64,000 nt of DNA from Vibrio salilacus (GCF_002811245.1 NZ_NIVQ01000016.1:1-64000), one strand, 5' to 3'. Numbered from the stretch's first letter, positions 1 through 9,802 are shown. Made by a program: numbers and translations. Notes: generated from the sequence alone by a model not told the origin.

Positions 1-50
1 GTGCCAGCAGATTTACAGTCTGATCCCTTTGGCCACTCGGGAACCCCTCC
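1..50 (-). tRNA. tRNA-Tyr (GTA), 5' part only, cut by the window edge
   Basis: The 50 bases are identical to the 5' part of the complete tRNA-Tyr at 171-255, including the long-variable-arm side and the GTA anticodon. The 3' half lies left of the window. It is the downstream member of a tandem pair read on the minus strand. Confidence 0.93.
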
Positions 51-170
51 AGGGTATTTTCCTATTCCTAACAGGAATAAGCTTAATTAGTATTTTCCCA
101 ACACGCTAATCAAGGTTTCTCGCAATTTATCCAGAGGTTTATACACCGCAAGAAAATCGCAAGGAAAATA
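51..170 (-). repeat. tRNA-Tyr intergenic spacer with duplicated segment
   Basis: Bases 51 to about 110 closely match bases 256 to about 315 upstream of the second tRNA. Both copies carry the inverted repeat TATTCCT-aac-AGGAATA at the same offset from the tRNA 5' end (63-79 and 268-284). The tRNA and its upstream flank therefore duplicated as one unit. The hairpin may be a processing site in a joint precursor; that role is inferred. Confidence 0.6.
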
Positions 171-255
171 TGGTGGAGGGGGACGGATTCGAACCATCGA
201 AGGCAGTGCCAGCAGATTTACAGTCTGATCCCTTTGGCCACTCGGGAACCCCTCC
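171..255 (-). tRNA. tRNA-Tyr (GTA)
   Basis: This is a complete 85-nt type II tRNA on the minus strand. The acceptor begins GGAGGGG, the anticodon loop holds GTA, the T-loop reads GGTTCGAATCC, and the CCA end is encoded at 171-173. The extra arm is long, as expected for bacterial tRNA-Tyr. Confidence 0.97.
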
Positions 256-542
256 AGGGTGTTTTTCTATTCCTAACAGGAATAAGCTTAAGAAATGTTT
301 TCCCAACACATTGCTCAAGTGCGGAGCGCATGATAGCAAACTCGTAAAAGCTGTAAAGCGTTTTTCCTATAATTTTACGCTGAATGATGTCTTTTTGGGC
401 AAAGATGGTGAAAATCAACCACAAAGGCTAAACAATCAACGACTTTGCTTACATATTATTTCTCGTTCTTTACATTCCTTGACGTTTTTAATCCGTATAA
501 CTCGCTACAATATATCGAGTTTATTTATGCAGAATCTAAATC
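256..542. other. intergenic region between tRNA-Tyr and the efflux operon
   Basis: The left part is the upstream flank of the minus-strand tRNA-Tyr and carries the 268-284 inverted repeat. The right part is AT-rich and should hold the efflux-operon promoter. TTGACG at 479-484 and TACAAT at 506-511 are visible, but their 21-base spacing is too long for a confident call. No coding gene is supported here. Confidence 0.5.
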
Positions 543-1598
543 ATGAAAAATAAAATTATTCTGAGTTTACTCTCCGTGTCTATGCTTGTTGCAGCGCCGA
601 GTTCTTTTGCTAACCGAGTAAAATCGTCAGCAGTGACGGTGGTGACTGAACCGGTGCAAATCCATCAAGTATCTCAGTCGTTGGCTTTAGTGGGAAAAAT
701 GGATGCCGAGCAAGCGGTGATGATCTCATCGGAAGTGACAGGCAAGATTGACGTGATAGCGGTCAATGCCAACCAAAAGGTCAATAAAGGACAGTTATTG
801 ATAAAGCTTGATGACGATAAATCACGGGCGGCATTGGCTGAAGCCAAAGCGTATTTGAAAGATCAGCAGCGTATTTTGCAAGAGTATGAACGACTGGTAA
901 AAAGTAGCGCAATTACACAGACCGCGATCAATGCGCAGAAAACCAACGTGGACATTGCTCAAGCTCGTCTTGATGCCGCCAACGCTAATTTAAAAGATTT
1001 GCATATTACCGCTCCCTTTGCAGGCACGGTCGGCTTGATTGACTTTAGCCGCGGCAAAATGGTGACAGCGGGCAGTGAGCTCATCACGCTCGACAACCTT
1101 TCGGTGATGCAACTTGATTTGCAAGTACCGGAGCGTTACCTCTCTCAACTGGCTAAAGGAATGAAAGTCAGCGCCACTACCGCAGCTTGGCCTGGTCAAG
1201 TGTTTGTCGGTGAATTGGTCGCGATTGACTCTCGTATTAATCAACAGACGCTAAACTTGCGAGTTCGTGTTCATTTTCCTAACCCAGACTTAGTTCTTAA
1301 ACCGGGGATGCTCGTGTCCGCAGATATGAACTTCCCAGCGATTGAAGCGCCGATTATCCCGGTACAAGCGCTGGAGTACTCAGGCACTAAACGTTACGTC
1401 TATGTGGTAGATGAAGACAATAAAGCAACGCGAACCGAAGTGAGCTTAGGCGCTCGGATTGAAAACCAAGTGGTTATTGAGCAGGGCATCGCGATTGGCG
1501 ATAAAATCGTCGTTCAAGGTATCGTCAATATGCGCGATGGCGTTGAAGTCAAAGAGCTTGGTCAAAACGCTAAAATTAGTCAGCAAGGAGTGAACTAA
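543..1598 (+). CDS. RND efflux periplasmic adaptor (membrane fusion protein)
   Basis: This 351-residue protein is the adaptor that links an inner-membrane RND pump to an outer-membrane channel. It begins with a cleavable signal peptide ending near SSFA. A biotinyl/lipoyl-like half (about 55-90, KVNKGQLLIKLDD) is followed by a helical hairpin (about 95-150), the second lipoyl half (ITAPFAGTVG), a beta-barrel region and a C-terminal membrane-proximal domain. No lipobox is present, so it is periplasmic rather than lipid-anchored. Its stop overlaps the start of the pump gene by one base, so the two are translationally coupled. No outer-membrane channel gene is adjacent, so a TolC-type protein encoded elsewhere is the likely partner. 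The substrate cannot be inferred. Confidence 0.93.
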   Translation: MKNKIILSLLSVSMLVAAPSSFANRVKSSAVTVVTEPVQIHQVSQSLALVGKMDAEQAVMISSEVTGKIDVIAVNANQKVNKGQLLIKLDDDKSRAALAEAKAYLKDQQRILQEYERLVKSSAITQTAINAQKTNVDIAQARLDAANANLKDLHITAPFAGTVGLIDFSRGKMVTAGSELITLDNLSVMQLDLQVPERYLSQLAKGMKVSATTAAWPGQVFVGELVAIDSRINQQTLNLRVRVHFPNPDLVLKPGMLVSADMNFPAIEAPIIPVQALEYSGTKRYVYVVDEDNKATRTEVSLGARIENQVVIEQGIAIGDKIVVQGIVNMRDGVEVKELGQNAKISQQGVN

Positions 1599-4500
1599 TG
1601 CTGCTGTCTGATATTTCTGTCAAACGCCCGGTTGCCGCTGTGGTGTTGAGTTTGCTGCTGTGTGTCTTTGGTATTGTTTCTTTTAGTAAGCTCGCGGTGC
1701 GCGAGATGCCAGACATCGAAAACCCAGTTGTGTCGATCAGTACGCGTTATGAAGGTGCATCAGCGACCATCATTGAGAGTCAGATTACGTCGGTTCTAGA
1801 AGATCAGCTGTCTGGGATTAGTGGCATTGATGAGATTGAATCGACGACACGTAATAGTATGTCACGCATTACCATCACCTTTGAATTGGGTTATGACCTC
1901 AATACTGGCGTAAGCGATGTTCGTGATGCGGTTGCGCGTGCGCAGCGTTCACTTCCTGATGAAGCCGACGATCCTGTGGTGTACAAGAACAATGGTTCAG
2001 GGCAAGCCTCAGTGTATATCAACTTGAGCTCGTCTGAGATGGATCGAACGCAATTGACCGATTATGTTGAGCGGGTCTTACTCGATCGTTTTAGTTTGAT
2101 TTCGGGGGTGAGTTCAGTCGACGTTTCTGGCGGTTTGTACAAAGTTATGTACGTCAAACTTAAGCCTGATCAAATGGCTGGCCGGGGGGTGACTACTTCA
2201 GACATTACCTCTGCACTGCGCAATGAAAACCTTGAGAGCCCAGGTGGAGAAGTGCGTAATGATCAAATTGTAATGTCGGTCAGAACAGCGCGCAGTTATA
2301 AGCAAGCGCAAGATTTTGAATACCTAGTGGTCAAGCGTGCTGGCGACAATACCCCCATTTATCTGCGTGATGTTGCCGACGTTTACATTGGCGCAGAAAA
2401 CGAAAACTCAACCTTTAAAAGCGATGGTGTGGTCAATGTCAGCATGGGGATAGTGCCTCAGTCTGATGCCAACCCGCTCGATGTAGCTGAGTTAGTGCAT
2501 AAACAAGTTGATGATATTCAAAAGTTTTTACCTGAAGGTACCCGTTTGGCGATTGATTATGACTCGACGGTGTTTATCGAGCGCTCAATCTCGGAGGTGT
2601 ACAACACGCTATTTATTACTGGGGGATTGGTGATTCTAGTGTTGTATATCTTTATCGGCCAAGTCAGAGCAACTTTGATTCCTGCAGTAACGGTGCCAGT
2701 GTCTTTGATTTCCTCTTTTATTGCCGCTTACTACTTCGGTTTTTCGATTAACCTGATCACCTTAATGGCGCTGATTTTGTCGATAGGTTTGGTGGTCGAT
2801 GATGCCATTGTGGTGGTCGAAAACATTTTCCATCACATCGAAAGAGGTGAGAAACCACTGTTGGCGGCTTATAAAGGCACACGTGAGGTCGGCTTTGCTG
2901 TTGTTGCCACGACACTTGTGCTCGTCATGGTCTTTCTGCCAATCTCTTTTATGGATGGTATGGTTGGTCTGCTGTTTACCGAGTTTTCGGTGCTGTTGGC
3001 GATGTCAGTGATTTTTTCTTCGTTAATCGCGTTAACGTTAACGCCTGTTCTGGGCAGTAAATTACTCAAAGCCAATGTAAAACCGAGTCGTTTTAATTTG
3101 TTTATTGATCGTCTGTTCGGTTATTTAGAGTCAGGTTATCGCCGTTCATTAACACTCGCCCTGCGTTGGAAGTGGGTGGCACCGATTGTGATTGCGGCCT
3201 GTATTGGCGGAAGTTGGGGACTAATGCAGCAGGTACCCTCTCAGCTGACTCCTTCTGAAGACCGTGGCGTGATCTTTGCGTTTGTACGCGGCGCGGACGC
3301 CACCAGCTATAACCGCATGGCTGAGAATATGGATGTGATTGAGCAGCGCTTGTTACCCTTATTAGGTCAAGGCTTCCTCAAGTCATTCAGTATTCAGTCA
3401 CCAGCCTTTGGTGGTAATGCCGGTGATCAGACGGGCTTTGTGATTATGATCCTAGACGATTGGAACGAGCGAGAGCTGAACGCGCAGCAAGCCTTGGGTG
3501 AAGTGCGTAAAGCGCTGGCTGGGATTGCCGATGTGCGGGTGTTCCCATTTACGCCGGGCTTTAGAGGTGGTTCTAGTGAGCCGGTACAGTTTGTATTGGG
3601 CGGCTCTGACTTTCCAGAGCTTCGTATGTGGGCTGAAAAACTTGAGCAGTTAGCGGAAGCATCGCCTTATATGGAAGGGGCCGATATTAACTACTCAGAG
3701 AAAACCCCGGAATTGGTCGTCACTATCGACAAGCAACGCGCTGCAGAACTTGGCATCAGCGTGAAGAATATTTCCGATACCTTAGAGATTATGTTAGGCG
3801 GTAAAAGTGAAACCACTTTTGTCGAGCGTGGTGAAGAGTACGATGTTTATCTGCGTGGTGATGAAAACAGCTTTAACAATGCTGAAGATTTGAGCCAAAT
3901 CTATATGCGTACCTCTTCAGGCGAGTTGGTGACATTGGATGCCGTAACCAAGATTGAAGAGGTTGCATCGTCGATTCGCTTATCGCACTACAATAAGCAA
4001 AAGTCGATCACCATTACGGCTAACTTATCAGAAGGTTACACCTTGGGTGAAGCGTTGGATTATCTTGATCAGCAAGCGATTGATATGCTGCCAGGTGATC
4101 TTTCGGTAAGCTATTCAGGCGAATCAAAAGATTATAAAGAGAATCAATCGAGTGTGCTGGTGGTGTTCGGTCTCGCTTTATTGGTGGCTTATTTGGTATT
4201 GGCTGCTCAGTTTGAAAGCTTTATCAACCCTTTGGTGGTGATGCTAACAGTACCTATGGGTGTTTTTGGTGGTTTCTTGGGTTTGATTGCGATGGGAGAA
4301 GGGCTAAACATCTATAGTCAAATTGGCATGATCATGTTGATTGGTATGGTGACTAAAAACGGTATTCTGATCGTCGAGTTTACCAATCAGTTGCGTGACC
4401 GTGGCATTGAATTTGAAAAAGCGATCATTGATGCGTCAGCGCGTCGTTTACGTCCGATCATGATGACTGCTTTTACAACGCTTGCAGGGGCGATTCCACT

Positions 4501-4720
4501 GATTCTCTCTTCAGGGGCCGGTTATGAGAGCCGCGTGTCTGTCGGTACGGTGATTTTCTTTGGTATGGCTTTTGCCACTTTGGTTACTTTATTCGTCATT
4601 CCGGCGATGTATCGTCTAGTGTCTGCTCGAACTCAGTCGCCTGGTCATGTTGAAGCCGAACTGAATAAAGAACTGGATCTTGATGTAAAAGCGCGAGCAT
4701 CACATGGTGAGCTCAGTTAA
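1598..4720 (+). CDS. RND family efflux pump, inner-membrane permease (HAE1 type)
   Basis: At 1040 residues this has the usual length of an AcrB-type proton-driven exporter. It opens with the cytoplasmic-TM1 signature ISVKRPVAAVVLSLLL. Two large periplasmic loops separate twelve predicted membrane helices. The paired acidic residues of TM4 are seen in GLVVDDAIVVVENIF, and a second-half counterpart in MIGMVTKNGILIVEF. It overlaps the adaptor gene by one base and is followed by a strong terminator, so the operon is two genes. Several Vibrio RND pairs look alike, so no vex symbol is assigned and the substrate is not predictable. Confidence 0.95.
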   Translation: MLLSDISVKRPVAAVVLSLLLCVFGIVSFSKLAVREMPDIENPVVSISTRYEGASATIIESQITSVLEDQLSGISGIDEIESTTRNSMSRITITFELGYDLNTGVSDVRDAVARAQRSLPDEADDPVVYKNNGSGQASVYINLSSSEMDRTQLTDYVERVLLDRFSLISGVSSVDVSGGLYKVMYVKLKPDQMAGRGVTTSDITSALRNENLESPGGEVRNDQIVMSVRTARSYKQAQDFEYLVVKRAGDNTPIYLRDVADVYIGAENENSTFKSDGVVNVSMGIVPQSDANPLDVAELVHKQVDDIQKFLPEGTRLAIDYDSTVFIERSISEVYNTLFITGGLVILVLYIFIGQVRATLIPAVTVPVSLISSFIAAYYFGFSINLITLMALILSIGLVVDDAIVVVENIFHHIERGEKPLLAAYKGTREVGFAVVATTLVLVMVFLPISFMDGMVGLLFTEFSVLLAMSVIFSSLIALTLTPVLGSKLLKANVKPSRFNLFIDRLFGYLESGYRRSLTLALRWKWVAPIVIAACIGGSWGLMQQVPSQLTPSEDRGVIFAFVRGADATSYNRMAENMDVIEQRLLPLLGQGFLKSFSIQSPAFGGNAGDQTGFVIMILDDWNERELNAQQALGEVRKALAGIADVRVFPFTPGFRGGSSEPVQFVLGGSDFPELRMWAEKLEQLAEASPYMEGADINYSEKTPELVVTIDKQRAAELGISVKNISDTLEIMLGGKSETTFVERGEEYDVYLRGDENSFNNAEDLSQIYMRTSSGELVTLDAVTKIEEVASSIRLSHYNKQKSITITANLSEGYTLGEALDYLDQQAIDMLPGDLSVSYSGESKDYKENQSSVLVVFGLALLVAYLVLAAQFESFINPLVVMLTVPMGVFGGFLGLIAMGEGLNIYSQIGMIMLIGMVTKNGILIVEFTNQLRDRGIEFEKAIIDASARRLRPIMMTAFTTLAGAIPLILSSGAGYESRVSVGTVIFFGMAFATLVTLFVIPAMYRLVSARTQSPGHVEAELNKELDLDVKARASHGELS

Positions 4721-4746
4721 CCCAGAAGACAAGATAGATAGAACCA

Positions 4747-4773
4747 AGCCCGCGATAAATGCGGGCTTTTTTA
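4747..4773 (+). terminator. intrinsic terminator of the RND operon
   Basis: AGCCCGC pairs with GCGGGCT around a short loop, followed by a run of six T. It lies 27 bases after the pump stop codon. Confidence 0.9.
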
Positions 4774-4799
4774 TAACTTGGATTTGAAGTGGGGTTAAG

Positions 4800-5402
4800 T
4801 TATTGGCCGTAATTGACTGAATAGCGAGTCGGTTTATGATTCATCGCAAGTACCAGGTTGAGCGCGACAGCACCGATAATCGATAACAGGATAGTTTGAG
4901 GTGAGACAAATAGCAGTGAGCCGAGCAAGATCGAAAAATCAATCGCGAGTTGAGTTTTCCCAACCGAGATACCGAATTTATCTTGAATATACAGACACAA
5001 CACATTGAAACCACCCAAACTCGATCGATGACGAAACAGAATTAGCATACCCAAACCCATCAGCAAACCACCCGCCACAGAGCAGTAAACCGGATTGATG
5101 GCTTCGAGACTGATCACAAGGTAGAGATGATCAGTAAAAACAGAGACCAGTGCACCTGAAATCGCGCTATTAATTGCAAAGCGGGTACCAAAGCGTCGCC
5201 AAGCCAATAGATAGAAAGGGCTATTGGCTACAAAATAGAGCGTTCCCAACGATAAGGTGGTGATTTGGCTTGCAAGAAGCGCCAGTCCGGCGGTACCTCC
5301 GGTAAGAAGCGAGGCGGATTGGAGGAAGAAGAAGCCTTGGGCGACGAGAAAAGTGCCAGTTAGAATAGCGATCCAATCTTCTTTACGTGAGTGTTTTTCC
5401 AT
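4800..5402 (-). CDS. YitT family integral membrane protein
   Basis: This roughly 200-residue protein has five hydrophobic segments and family-like motifs GGTAGLALL and FRHRSSLGGFNVL, which resemble YitT/DUF161 membrane proteins. The family has no settled transport substrate. I chose the internal Met at 5402 (MEKHSRKEDW), which gives the usual N-terminus. An upstream Met at 5438 adds 12 residues, and neither start has a clear Shine-Dalgarno. It converges on the RND operon and appears to be monocistronic. Confidence 0.8.
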   Translation of the reverse strand: MEKHSRKEDWIAILTGTFLVAQGFFFLQSASLLTGGTAGLALLASQITTLSLGTLYFVANSPFYLLAWRRFGTRFAINSAISGALVSVFTDHLYLVISLEAINPVYCSVAGGLLMGLGMLILFRHRSSLGGFNVLCLYIQDKFGISVGKTQLAIDFSILLGSLLFVSPQTILLSIIGAVALNLVLAMNHKPTRYSVNYGQ

Positions 5403-5768
5403 CAATTTTAAATTTATCGAGTAAATAATGGCGAGCATACTATGTAAAAAATAAGGATTTCGATAGCTTGGGGATGAAATTTAAGGTAAATCTATGTAAT
5501 TATGGTTTTACGGAGTGTAAAGGACAAAATTGACACTTCTCTTGTTCTAAGGCGAGAGAAATGCCCAACATGATATTCTTCGTAAAGCATTATGAAAAAA
5601 CGGCATGAGAAAAAATGAATTTTTCTCTTTATGACCCAGATCAAATTATGTAGAATGCGCGTCATTAGCTTGATGCAAACGTTTGCGCGGCAATAAATGC
5701 GCAAATTATAAGGATCAAATGTCAGTTTTTTTGCCACATTAAGTCTTAATCTGAGTCAGGAGATACAG
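5403..5768. other. intergenic region between yitT-like gene and glyA
   Basis: This divergent spacer holds the control region of glyA: the PurR-type palindrome at 5673-5688, a TAGAAT hexamer at 5651-5656 that could be a -10 box, and an A-run/T-run inverted repeat at about 5607-5627. Small ORFs here lack ribosome sites and look spurious. Confidence 0.55.
5673..5688 (+). promoter_or_regulatory. PurR-type operator of glyA
   Basis: The perfect 12-base palindrome GCAAACGTTTGC at 5675-5686 matches the enterobacterial PurR box core. It sits just downstream of a possible -10 (TAGAAT, 5651-5656) and about 80 bases before the glyA start. glyA is a known PurR target in E. coli. Binding here is inferred. 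Confidence 0.8.
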
Positions 5769-7019
5769 ATGCTAAAGCGTGATATGAACATCGCAGATTA
5801 CGATGCGGAACTGTTCGCAGCTATCCAAGAAGAAACTCTTCGCCAGGAAGAACACATTGAACTTATCGCTTCTGAAAACTACACCAGCCCACGTGTAATG
5901 GAAGCGCAAGGCTCCCAGCTCACTAATAAATACGCTGAAGGCTATCCAGGCAAGCGTTACTACGGTGGCTGTGAGTATGTTGATAAGGCGGAAACATTAG
6001 CGATTGATCGTGCCTGTCAGCTGTTTGGCTGCGAATATGCCAATGTTCAGCCACATTCAGGCTCTCAAGCTAACAGTGCCGTGTACATGGCGCTGCTTAA
6101 TCCTGGCGATACAGTTCTTGGTATGAGCTTGGCACACGGCGGTCACCTGACTCATGGTTCACCGGTTAACTTTTCGGGTAAGCACTACAACGTTATCCCT
6201 TACGGTATCGACGAAGCGGGTCAAATCAACTACGACGAAATGGAAGCACTGGCACTCGAGCATAAGCCGAAGATGATTATCGGTGGTTTCTCTGCGTATT
6301 CTCAAATCGTTGATTGGAAGCGTATGCGTGAAATTGCCGACAAGGCAGATGCTTACTTGTTTGTCGATATGGCGCACGTTGCGGGTCTTATTGCTGCTGG
6401 CGAATACCCAACACCAGTTCCTCATGCCCATGTTGTTTCGACAACAACACACAAAACGTTAGCAGGCCCTCGTGGCGGTTTGATTTTGTCAAATGCTGGC
6501 GAAGATATGTACAAGAAGCTCAACTCCGCGGTTTTCCCAGGTGGTCAAGGTGGCCCTCTAATGCATGTTATTGCTGGTAAAGCGGTGGCATTCAAAGAAG
6601 CGATGGAGCCTGAGTTTAAAGCCTATCAAGCGCGTGTTGTTAAAAATGCCAAAGCGATGGTCGGCCAGTTCCAAGAACGTGGTTATAAGATTGTTTCTAA
6701 TAGTACTGAAAATCACCTGTTCCTCGTTGACTTAATTGACAAAGACATCACAGGTAAAGATGCTGACGCAGCACTAGGCTCTGCGAACATCACGGTTAAC
6801 AAGAACTCAGTGCCGAATGATCCACGTAGCCCATTCGTGACCTCAGGTATCCGTATTGGTACACCGGCGATCACTCGTCGTGGTTTCACTGAGGAAGACG
6901 CGAAAGAGCTTGCGAATTGGATGTGTGATGTTCTAGATAACATCGGTCAACAAGATGTCGTTGAAGCGACCAAACAAAAAGTTCTAGCGATCTGTAAGCG
7001 CCTACCTGTTTACGCTTAA
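5769..7019 (+). CDS. glyA: serine hydroxymethyltransferase
   Basis: This PLP enzyme converts serine and tetrahydrofolate to glycine and methylene-tetrahydrofolate, the main source of one-carbon units. The 416-residue product has the family's normal length. It contains the PLP-lysine motif [15 protein letters not shown] with K229 as the Schiff-base lysine, and the substrate-site stretch [15 protein letters not shown]. The start has an AGGAG ribosome site six bases upstream and gives the standard [17 protein letters not shown]-terminus. It is monocistronic, with a PurR-type operator upstream and a strong terminator downstream. Confidence 0.98.
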   Translation: MLKRDMNIADYDAELFAAIQEETLRQEEHIELIASENYTSPRVMEAQGSQLTNKYAEGYPGKRYYGGCEYVDKAETLAIDRACQLFGCEYANVQPHSGSQANSAVYMALLNPGDTVLGMSLAHGGHLTHGSPVNFSGKHYNVIPYGIDEAGQINYDEMEALALEHKPKMIIGGFSAYSQIVDWKRMREIADKADAYLFVDMAHVAGLIAAGEYPTPVPHAHVVSTTTHKTLAGPRGGLILSNAGEDMYKKLNSAVFPGGQGGPLMHVIAGKAVAFKEAMEPEFKAYQARVVKNAKAMVGQFQERGYKIVSNSTENHLFLVDLIDKDITGKDADAALGSANITVNKNSVPNDPRSPFVTSGIRIGTPAITRRGFTEEDAKELANWMCDVLDNIGQQDVVEATKQKVLAICKRLPVYA

Positions 7020-7038
7020 TTGCTCTGCACAAGATCAT

Positions 7039-7067
7039 AATAGCCTCCACGATGGAGGCTATTTTTT
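7039..7067 (+). terminator. intrinsic terminator of glyA
   Basis: AATAGCCTCC pairs with GGAGGCTATT around a five-base loop, followed by T-rich sequence. Confidence 0.9.
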
Positions 7068-7088
7068 CCGCTGACGTTGGGTTACCCG

Positions 7089-7418
7089 TTACTTTGGCAG
7101 GCTCAACAAAGTGCCTGACTTACATCTAAACGAGTAGTACTTGCTACTTTCATTAAACTTACCTAACCCTTCACCATCACAATAGTCGATATTGATATCT
7201 CGCATTGTGCTGAGCGTTTCTTCGCTGGTCAGGGCAAATTTAGAACCATCAGAACAGACGATACGCACACGGCCATCATCACTGACTGAGTAAATATCCA
7301 CTTCGGTGTTGCACAATTCGAATGACGCTTCACGGAAGTTATCTTGATCGGTGTTTGAAGCACAACCCGCTGTCACTGCCACTAATGCCGTTAACGCAAT
7401 CAGTCCAAATGTTTTCAT
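7089..7418 (-). CDS. small lipoprotein with a duplicated Cys-containing motif
   Basis: This 109-residue protein has a lipoprotein signal (MKTFGLIALTALVAVTAGC) with Cys19 as the lipidated residue. The mature part shows two similar stretches, LCNTEV...VRIVCSDGSKFAL and DYCDGE...YSFRCKSGTLLSL. Each has two Cys followed by a short G(S/T) turn, which suggests a tandem domain of about 30 residues with two disulfides. I recognise no family. It lies alone between glyA and lipA, on the lipA strand. Confidence 0.75.
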   Translation of the reverse strand: MKTFGLIALTALVAVTAGCASNTDQDNFREASFELCNTEVDIYSVSDDGRVRIVCSDGSKFALTSEETLSTMRDINIDYCDGEGLGKFNESSKYYSFRCKSGTLLSLPK

Positions 7419-7513
7419 AGGAGATCCTTGGATGGTCTATTTGATTATTGTACGAATAGATATTGGTTAGTGGTTAGACTATATAAGAGTGCAGTTTGAT
7501 TCAATAAGCGATA

Positions 7514-7541
7514 TAAAAAAAGCTGACTTATTAGTCAGCTT
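7514..7541 (-). terminator. intrinsic terminator of lipB-lipA
   Basis: On the minus strand AAGCTGACT pairs with AGTCAGCTT around a four-base loop and is followed by a run of T. It lies just past the lipA stop. Confidence 0.85.
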
Positions 7542-7563
7542 ATTTATTAAAGTTGAATATCGT

Positions 7564-8529
7564 TTAGCTAATTTCAACGCCTTGTGCTTGAAGGTCGGCG
7601 TGGTACGAAGAACGTACAAAGGGGCCACAAGCTGCGTGGGTAAAGCCTAGTTCAAGCGCGATTTCTTTGAGTTCATCGAACTCTGATGGTGGTACATAAC
7701 GCTCGACTGGTAAGTGGTGACGGCTCGGAGCAAGGTACTGACCGAGAGTCAGCATAGTTACACCATGTGCACGTAAATCTTGCAGAACTTCTATGATCTC
7801 TTGTTTGGTTTCACCCAAGCCCATCATCAAGCCTGATTTAGTCGGAATATTAGGGTGTTGTTGTTTGAATTTCTGTAACAGCTCTAACGACCATTTGTAG
7901 TTGGCTCCCGGACGAGCTTTACGGTACAGGCGAGGAGCCGTTTCTAAATTGTGGTTAAACACATCTGGCGGATTGTCTTTCATCAGCTCAAGCGCTACGT
8001 CCATACGGCCGCGGAAGTCGGGAACCAAAGTTTCAATCTTAATGTTTGGGTTCAACTCACGGATCTCGCGATTACAATCAGCGAAATGCTGCGCACCACC
8101 ATCACGAAGATCATCGCGGTCAACAGAGGTGATGACCACGTACTTTAGCTTCATGTCTTGAATGGTTTTCGCCAGTTTTTTAGGCTCATCGTTTTCCGGA
8201 GCCAGTGGGCGACCATGGGCAACATCACAGAATGGACAGCGACGAGTACAAATGGCGCCAAGAATCATGAAGGTCGCCGTGCCGTGATTGAAACATTCAG
8301 CAAGGTTTGGGCATGATGCTTCTTCACAAACAGAGTGCAGGTTATTTTTGCGCATCGCTGACTTAATGTCTTGGATACGTTGGCTATCTGCTGGCAGTTT
8401 GATCTTCATCCAGTCAGGTTTACGAAGAACTTGTTTCTGCTCGGTTGGCATGTTCTTTACAGGGATCAATGCCATCTTATCAGCGTCACGATATTTAACG
8501 CCTTTTTCCATTTGGATTGGTTTACTCAT
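7564..8529 (-). CDS. lipA: lipoyl synthase
   Basis: This radical-SAM enzyme inserts two sulfurs into protein-bound octanoyl groups to make lipoate for pyruvate and 2-oxoglutarate dehydrogenases and the glycine cleavage system. Two [4Fe-4S] motifs are visible from the chosen start: [12 protein letters not shown] (C68, C73, C79, auxiliary cluster) and CTRRCPFC (C94, C98, C101, radical-SAM cluster). The start at [10 protein letters not shown] gives the usual 321 residues. A Met six codons upstream (8547) is less likely. It lies 28 bases after lipB, which supplies its octanoylated substrate. Confidence 0.97.
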   Translation of the reverse strand: MSKPIQMEKGVKYRDADKMALIPVKNMPTEQKQVLRKPDWMKIKLPADSQRIQDIKSAMRKNNLHSVCEEASCPNLAECFNHGTATFMILGAICTRRCPFCDVAHGRPLAPENDEPKKLAKTIQDMKLKYVVITSVDRDDLRDGGAQHFADCNREIRELNPNIKIETLVPDFRGRMDVALELMKDNPPDVFNHNLETAPRLYRKARPGANYKWSLELLQKFKQQHPNIPTKSGLMMGLGETKQEIIEVLQDLRAHGVTMLTLGQYLAPSRHHLPVERYVPPSEFDELKEIALELGFTHAACGPFVRSSYHADLQAQGVEIS

Positions 8530-8557
8530 GCTTCTCTTACTTCTCATTGCTGATGGT

Positions 8558-9205
8558 CTATTGATTGGTTAGTGAGACAGTGTTCACTTGCTCATAACCA
8601 AGCAGTGCGACTAGCTCTTCGACTAGCTTATTTTCAACCTGAGCGATATTATCAGGTCCACCCAATTGGCTGACCTGAGCCATCTCCATACCGGCATACC
8701 CACAGGGATTAATGCGCTGAAAAGGAGAAAGGTCCATGTTGACATTCAGAGCTAAGCCGTGAAATGAACAACCTTTGCGGATTCTTAGTCCTAAAGAGCA
8801 GATCTTTTTACCGTCGACATAAACGCCGGGAGCATCTGGACGGGCCGCGGCGTCAATATTGTATGCTTTTAGGGTATGAATTACGAGGTTCTCGATATGC
8901 GTGACGAGATCTCGTACACCGAGTTTTTTACGACGAAGGTTAATTAGGAAGTAGGCGACCAGTTGGCCTGGGCCGTGATAAGTCACTTGACCGCCACGAT
9001 CACTTTGAACAACAGGAATATCACCGGTATTCAGTAGGTGTTCCGCTTTACCGGCTTGTCCTTGAGTAAATACAGGGTTATGTTCGACCAGCCATACTTC
9101 ATCGGGCGTGTTGTCCGTTCGATTGTCGGTAAAGTTATGCATTGCTTGCCAAATTGGCTCGTAATCCTGTCTTCCTAGATGTTTTATTACAAGCTGGTTG
9201 TGCAT
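8558..9205 (-). CDS. lipB: octanoyl-[ACP]:protein N-octanoyltransferase
   Basis: LipB moves octanoate from acyl carrier protein to the lipoyl domains that LipA then sulfurates. The 215-residue product contains the family motif [16 protein letters not shown]. The catalytic region includes INPCGYAG (the acyl-thioester cysteine) and the lysine in [11 protein letters not shown]. The gene is immediately upstream of lipA on the same strand and likely shares its transcript. ybeD lies upstream behind its own terminator. Confidence 0.97.
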   Translation of the reverse strand: MHNQLVIKHLGRQDYEPIWQAMHNFTDNRTDNTPDEVWLVEHNPVFTQGQAGKAEHLLNTGDIPVVQSDRGGQVTYHGPGQLVAYFLINLRRKKLGVRDLVTHIENLVIHTLKAYNIDAAARPDAPGVYVDGKKICSLGLRIRKGCSFHGLALNVNMDLSPFQRINPCGYAGMEMAQVSQLGGPDNIAQVENKLVEELVALLGYEQVNTVSLTNQ

Positions 9206-9330
9206 TGCTTACTTCCATCGTCGATTAATAAAGTGAAAGGATTATAAACTGCTTCTGCATAAGGCTCTATATCTCAGCAACACATTTTTAACCTTAGTAA
9301 TGCCATTGTCTTTCTATCTATTTGATCTAT

Positions 9331-9357
9331 AAAAAGAAAGCAGCTCGCGCTGCTTTC
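9331..9357 (-). terminator. intrinsic terminator of ybeD
   Basis: GAAAGCAGC pairs with GCTGCTTTC around TCGC. On the minus strand it is followed by five T. It separates ybeD from lipB. Confidence 0.85.
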
Positions 9358-9384
9358 AAAAAATTTTGATTAAATCAAATTAAA

Positions 9385-9663
9385 TTATAGAACCATACGT
9401 ACTATGTCGATTTCACCCAGTTCTTTATACAGAATTTCTACCTGTTCAATCGATATCGCTGTGATGTTGATTGAGACTGAGTGGTAGTTACCTTTCGCAC
9501 TTGGTTTGACTGAAGGACTGTAATCACCTGGAGCGTGACGTTGAATCACTGCTAGAACCTTCTCTGGCAGTTCTGGCTTCGCGTGGCCCATGACCTTGTA
9601 TGTGAAAGAACAAGGGAACTCAAGCAGGTCTTTCAGCTTTGCATCTGAGTTAATGTTCAGCAT
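9385..9663 (-). CDS. ybeD: YbeD/DUF493 family protein
   Basis: This 92-residue protein matches the small conserved YbeD family, as shown by [20 protein letters not shown] near the N-terminus and a betaalphabetabetaalphabeta-like pattern after it. The family has an ACT-like fold and no settled function. Its place between dacA and lipB is the same as in E. coli and suggests an accessory link to lipoate metabolism, which is only inferred. Terminators lie on both sides, so it is probably transcribed alone. Confidence 0.9.
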   Translation of the reverse strand: MLNINSDAKLKDLLEFPCSFTYKVMGHAKPELPEKVLAVIQRHAPGDYSPSVKPSAKGNYHSVSINITAISIEQVEILYKELGEIDIVRMVL

Positions 9664-9756
9664 TTTGGAACTCCAAGTTTAGAAAATCGTCGTTATCAGC
9701 GCGAAATAGTACTGCCAATTGACAAGGATCTCAAGCTGCCACGATAGTGAGGTAAA

Positions 9757-9780
9757 TGAAAAAAGCCGCACTAGGCGGCT
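9757..9780 (-). terminator. intrinsic terminator of dacA
   Basis: AGCCGC pairs with GCGGCT around five bases, and the minus strand continues with six T. Confidence 0.85.
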
Positions 9781-9802
9781 CTTTATAAACTAACTGTATG
9801 AA

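Noticed and set aside
170..553. 127-codon plus-strand ORF at the left end
   Set aside because: It reads straight through the complementary strand of tRNA-Tyr and the efflux promoter region, has no ribosome site, and overlaps the real adaptor start.
5492..5737. 81-codon minus-strand ORF upstream of glyA
   Set aside because: It lies over the PurR box and possible promoter, has no family likeness and no ribosome site.
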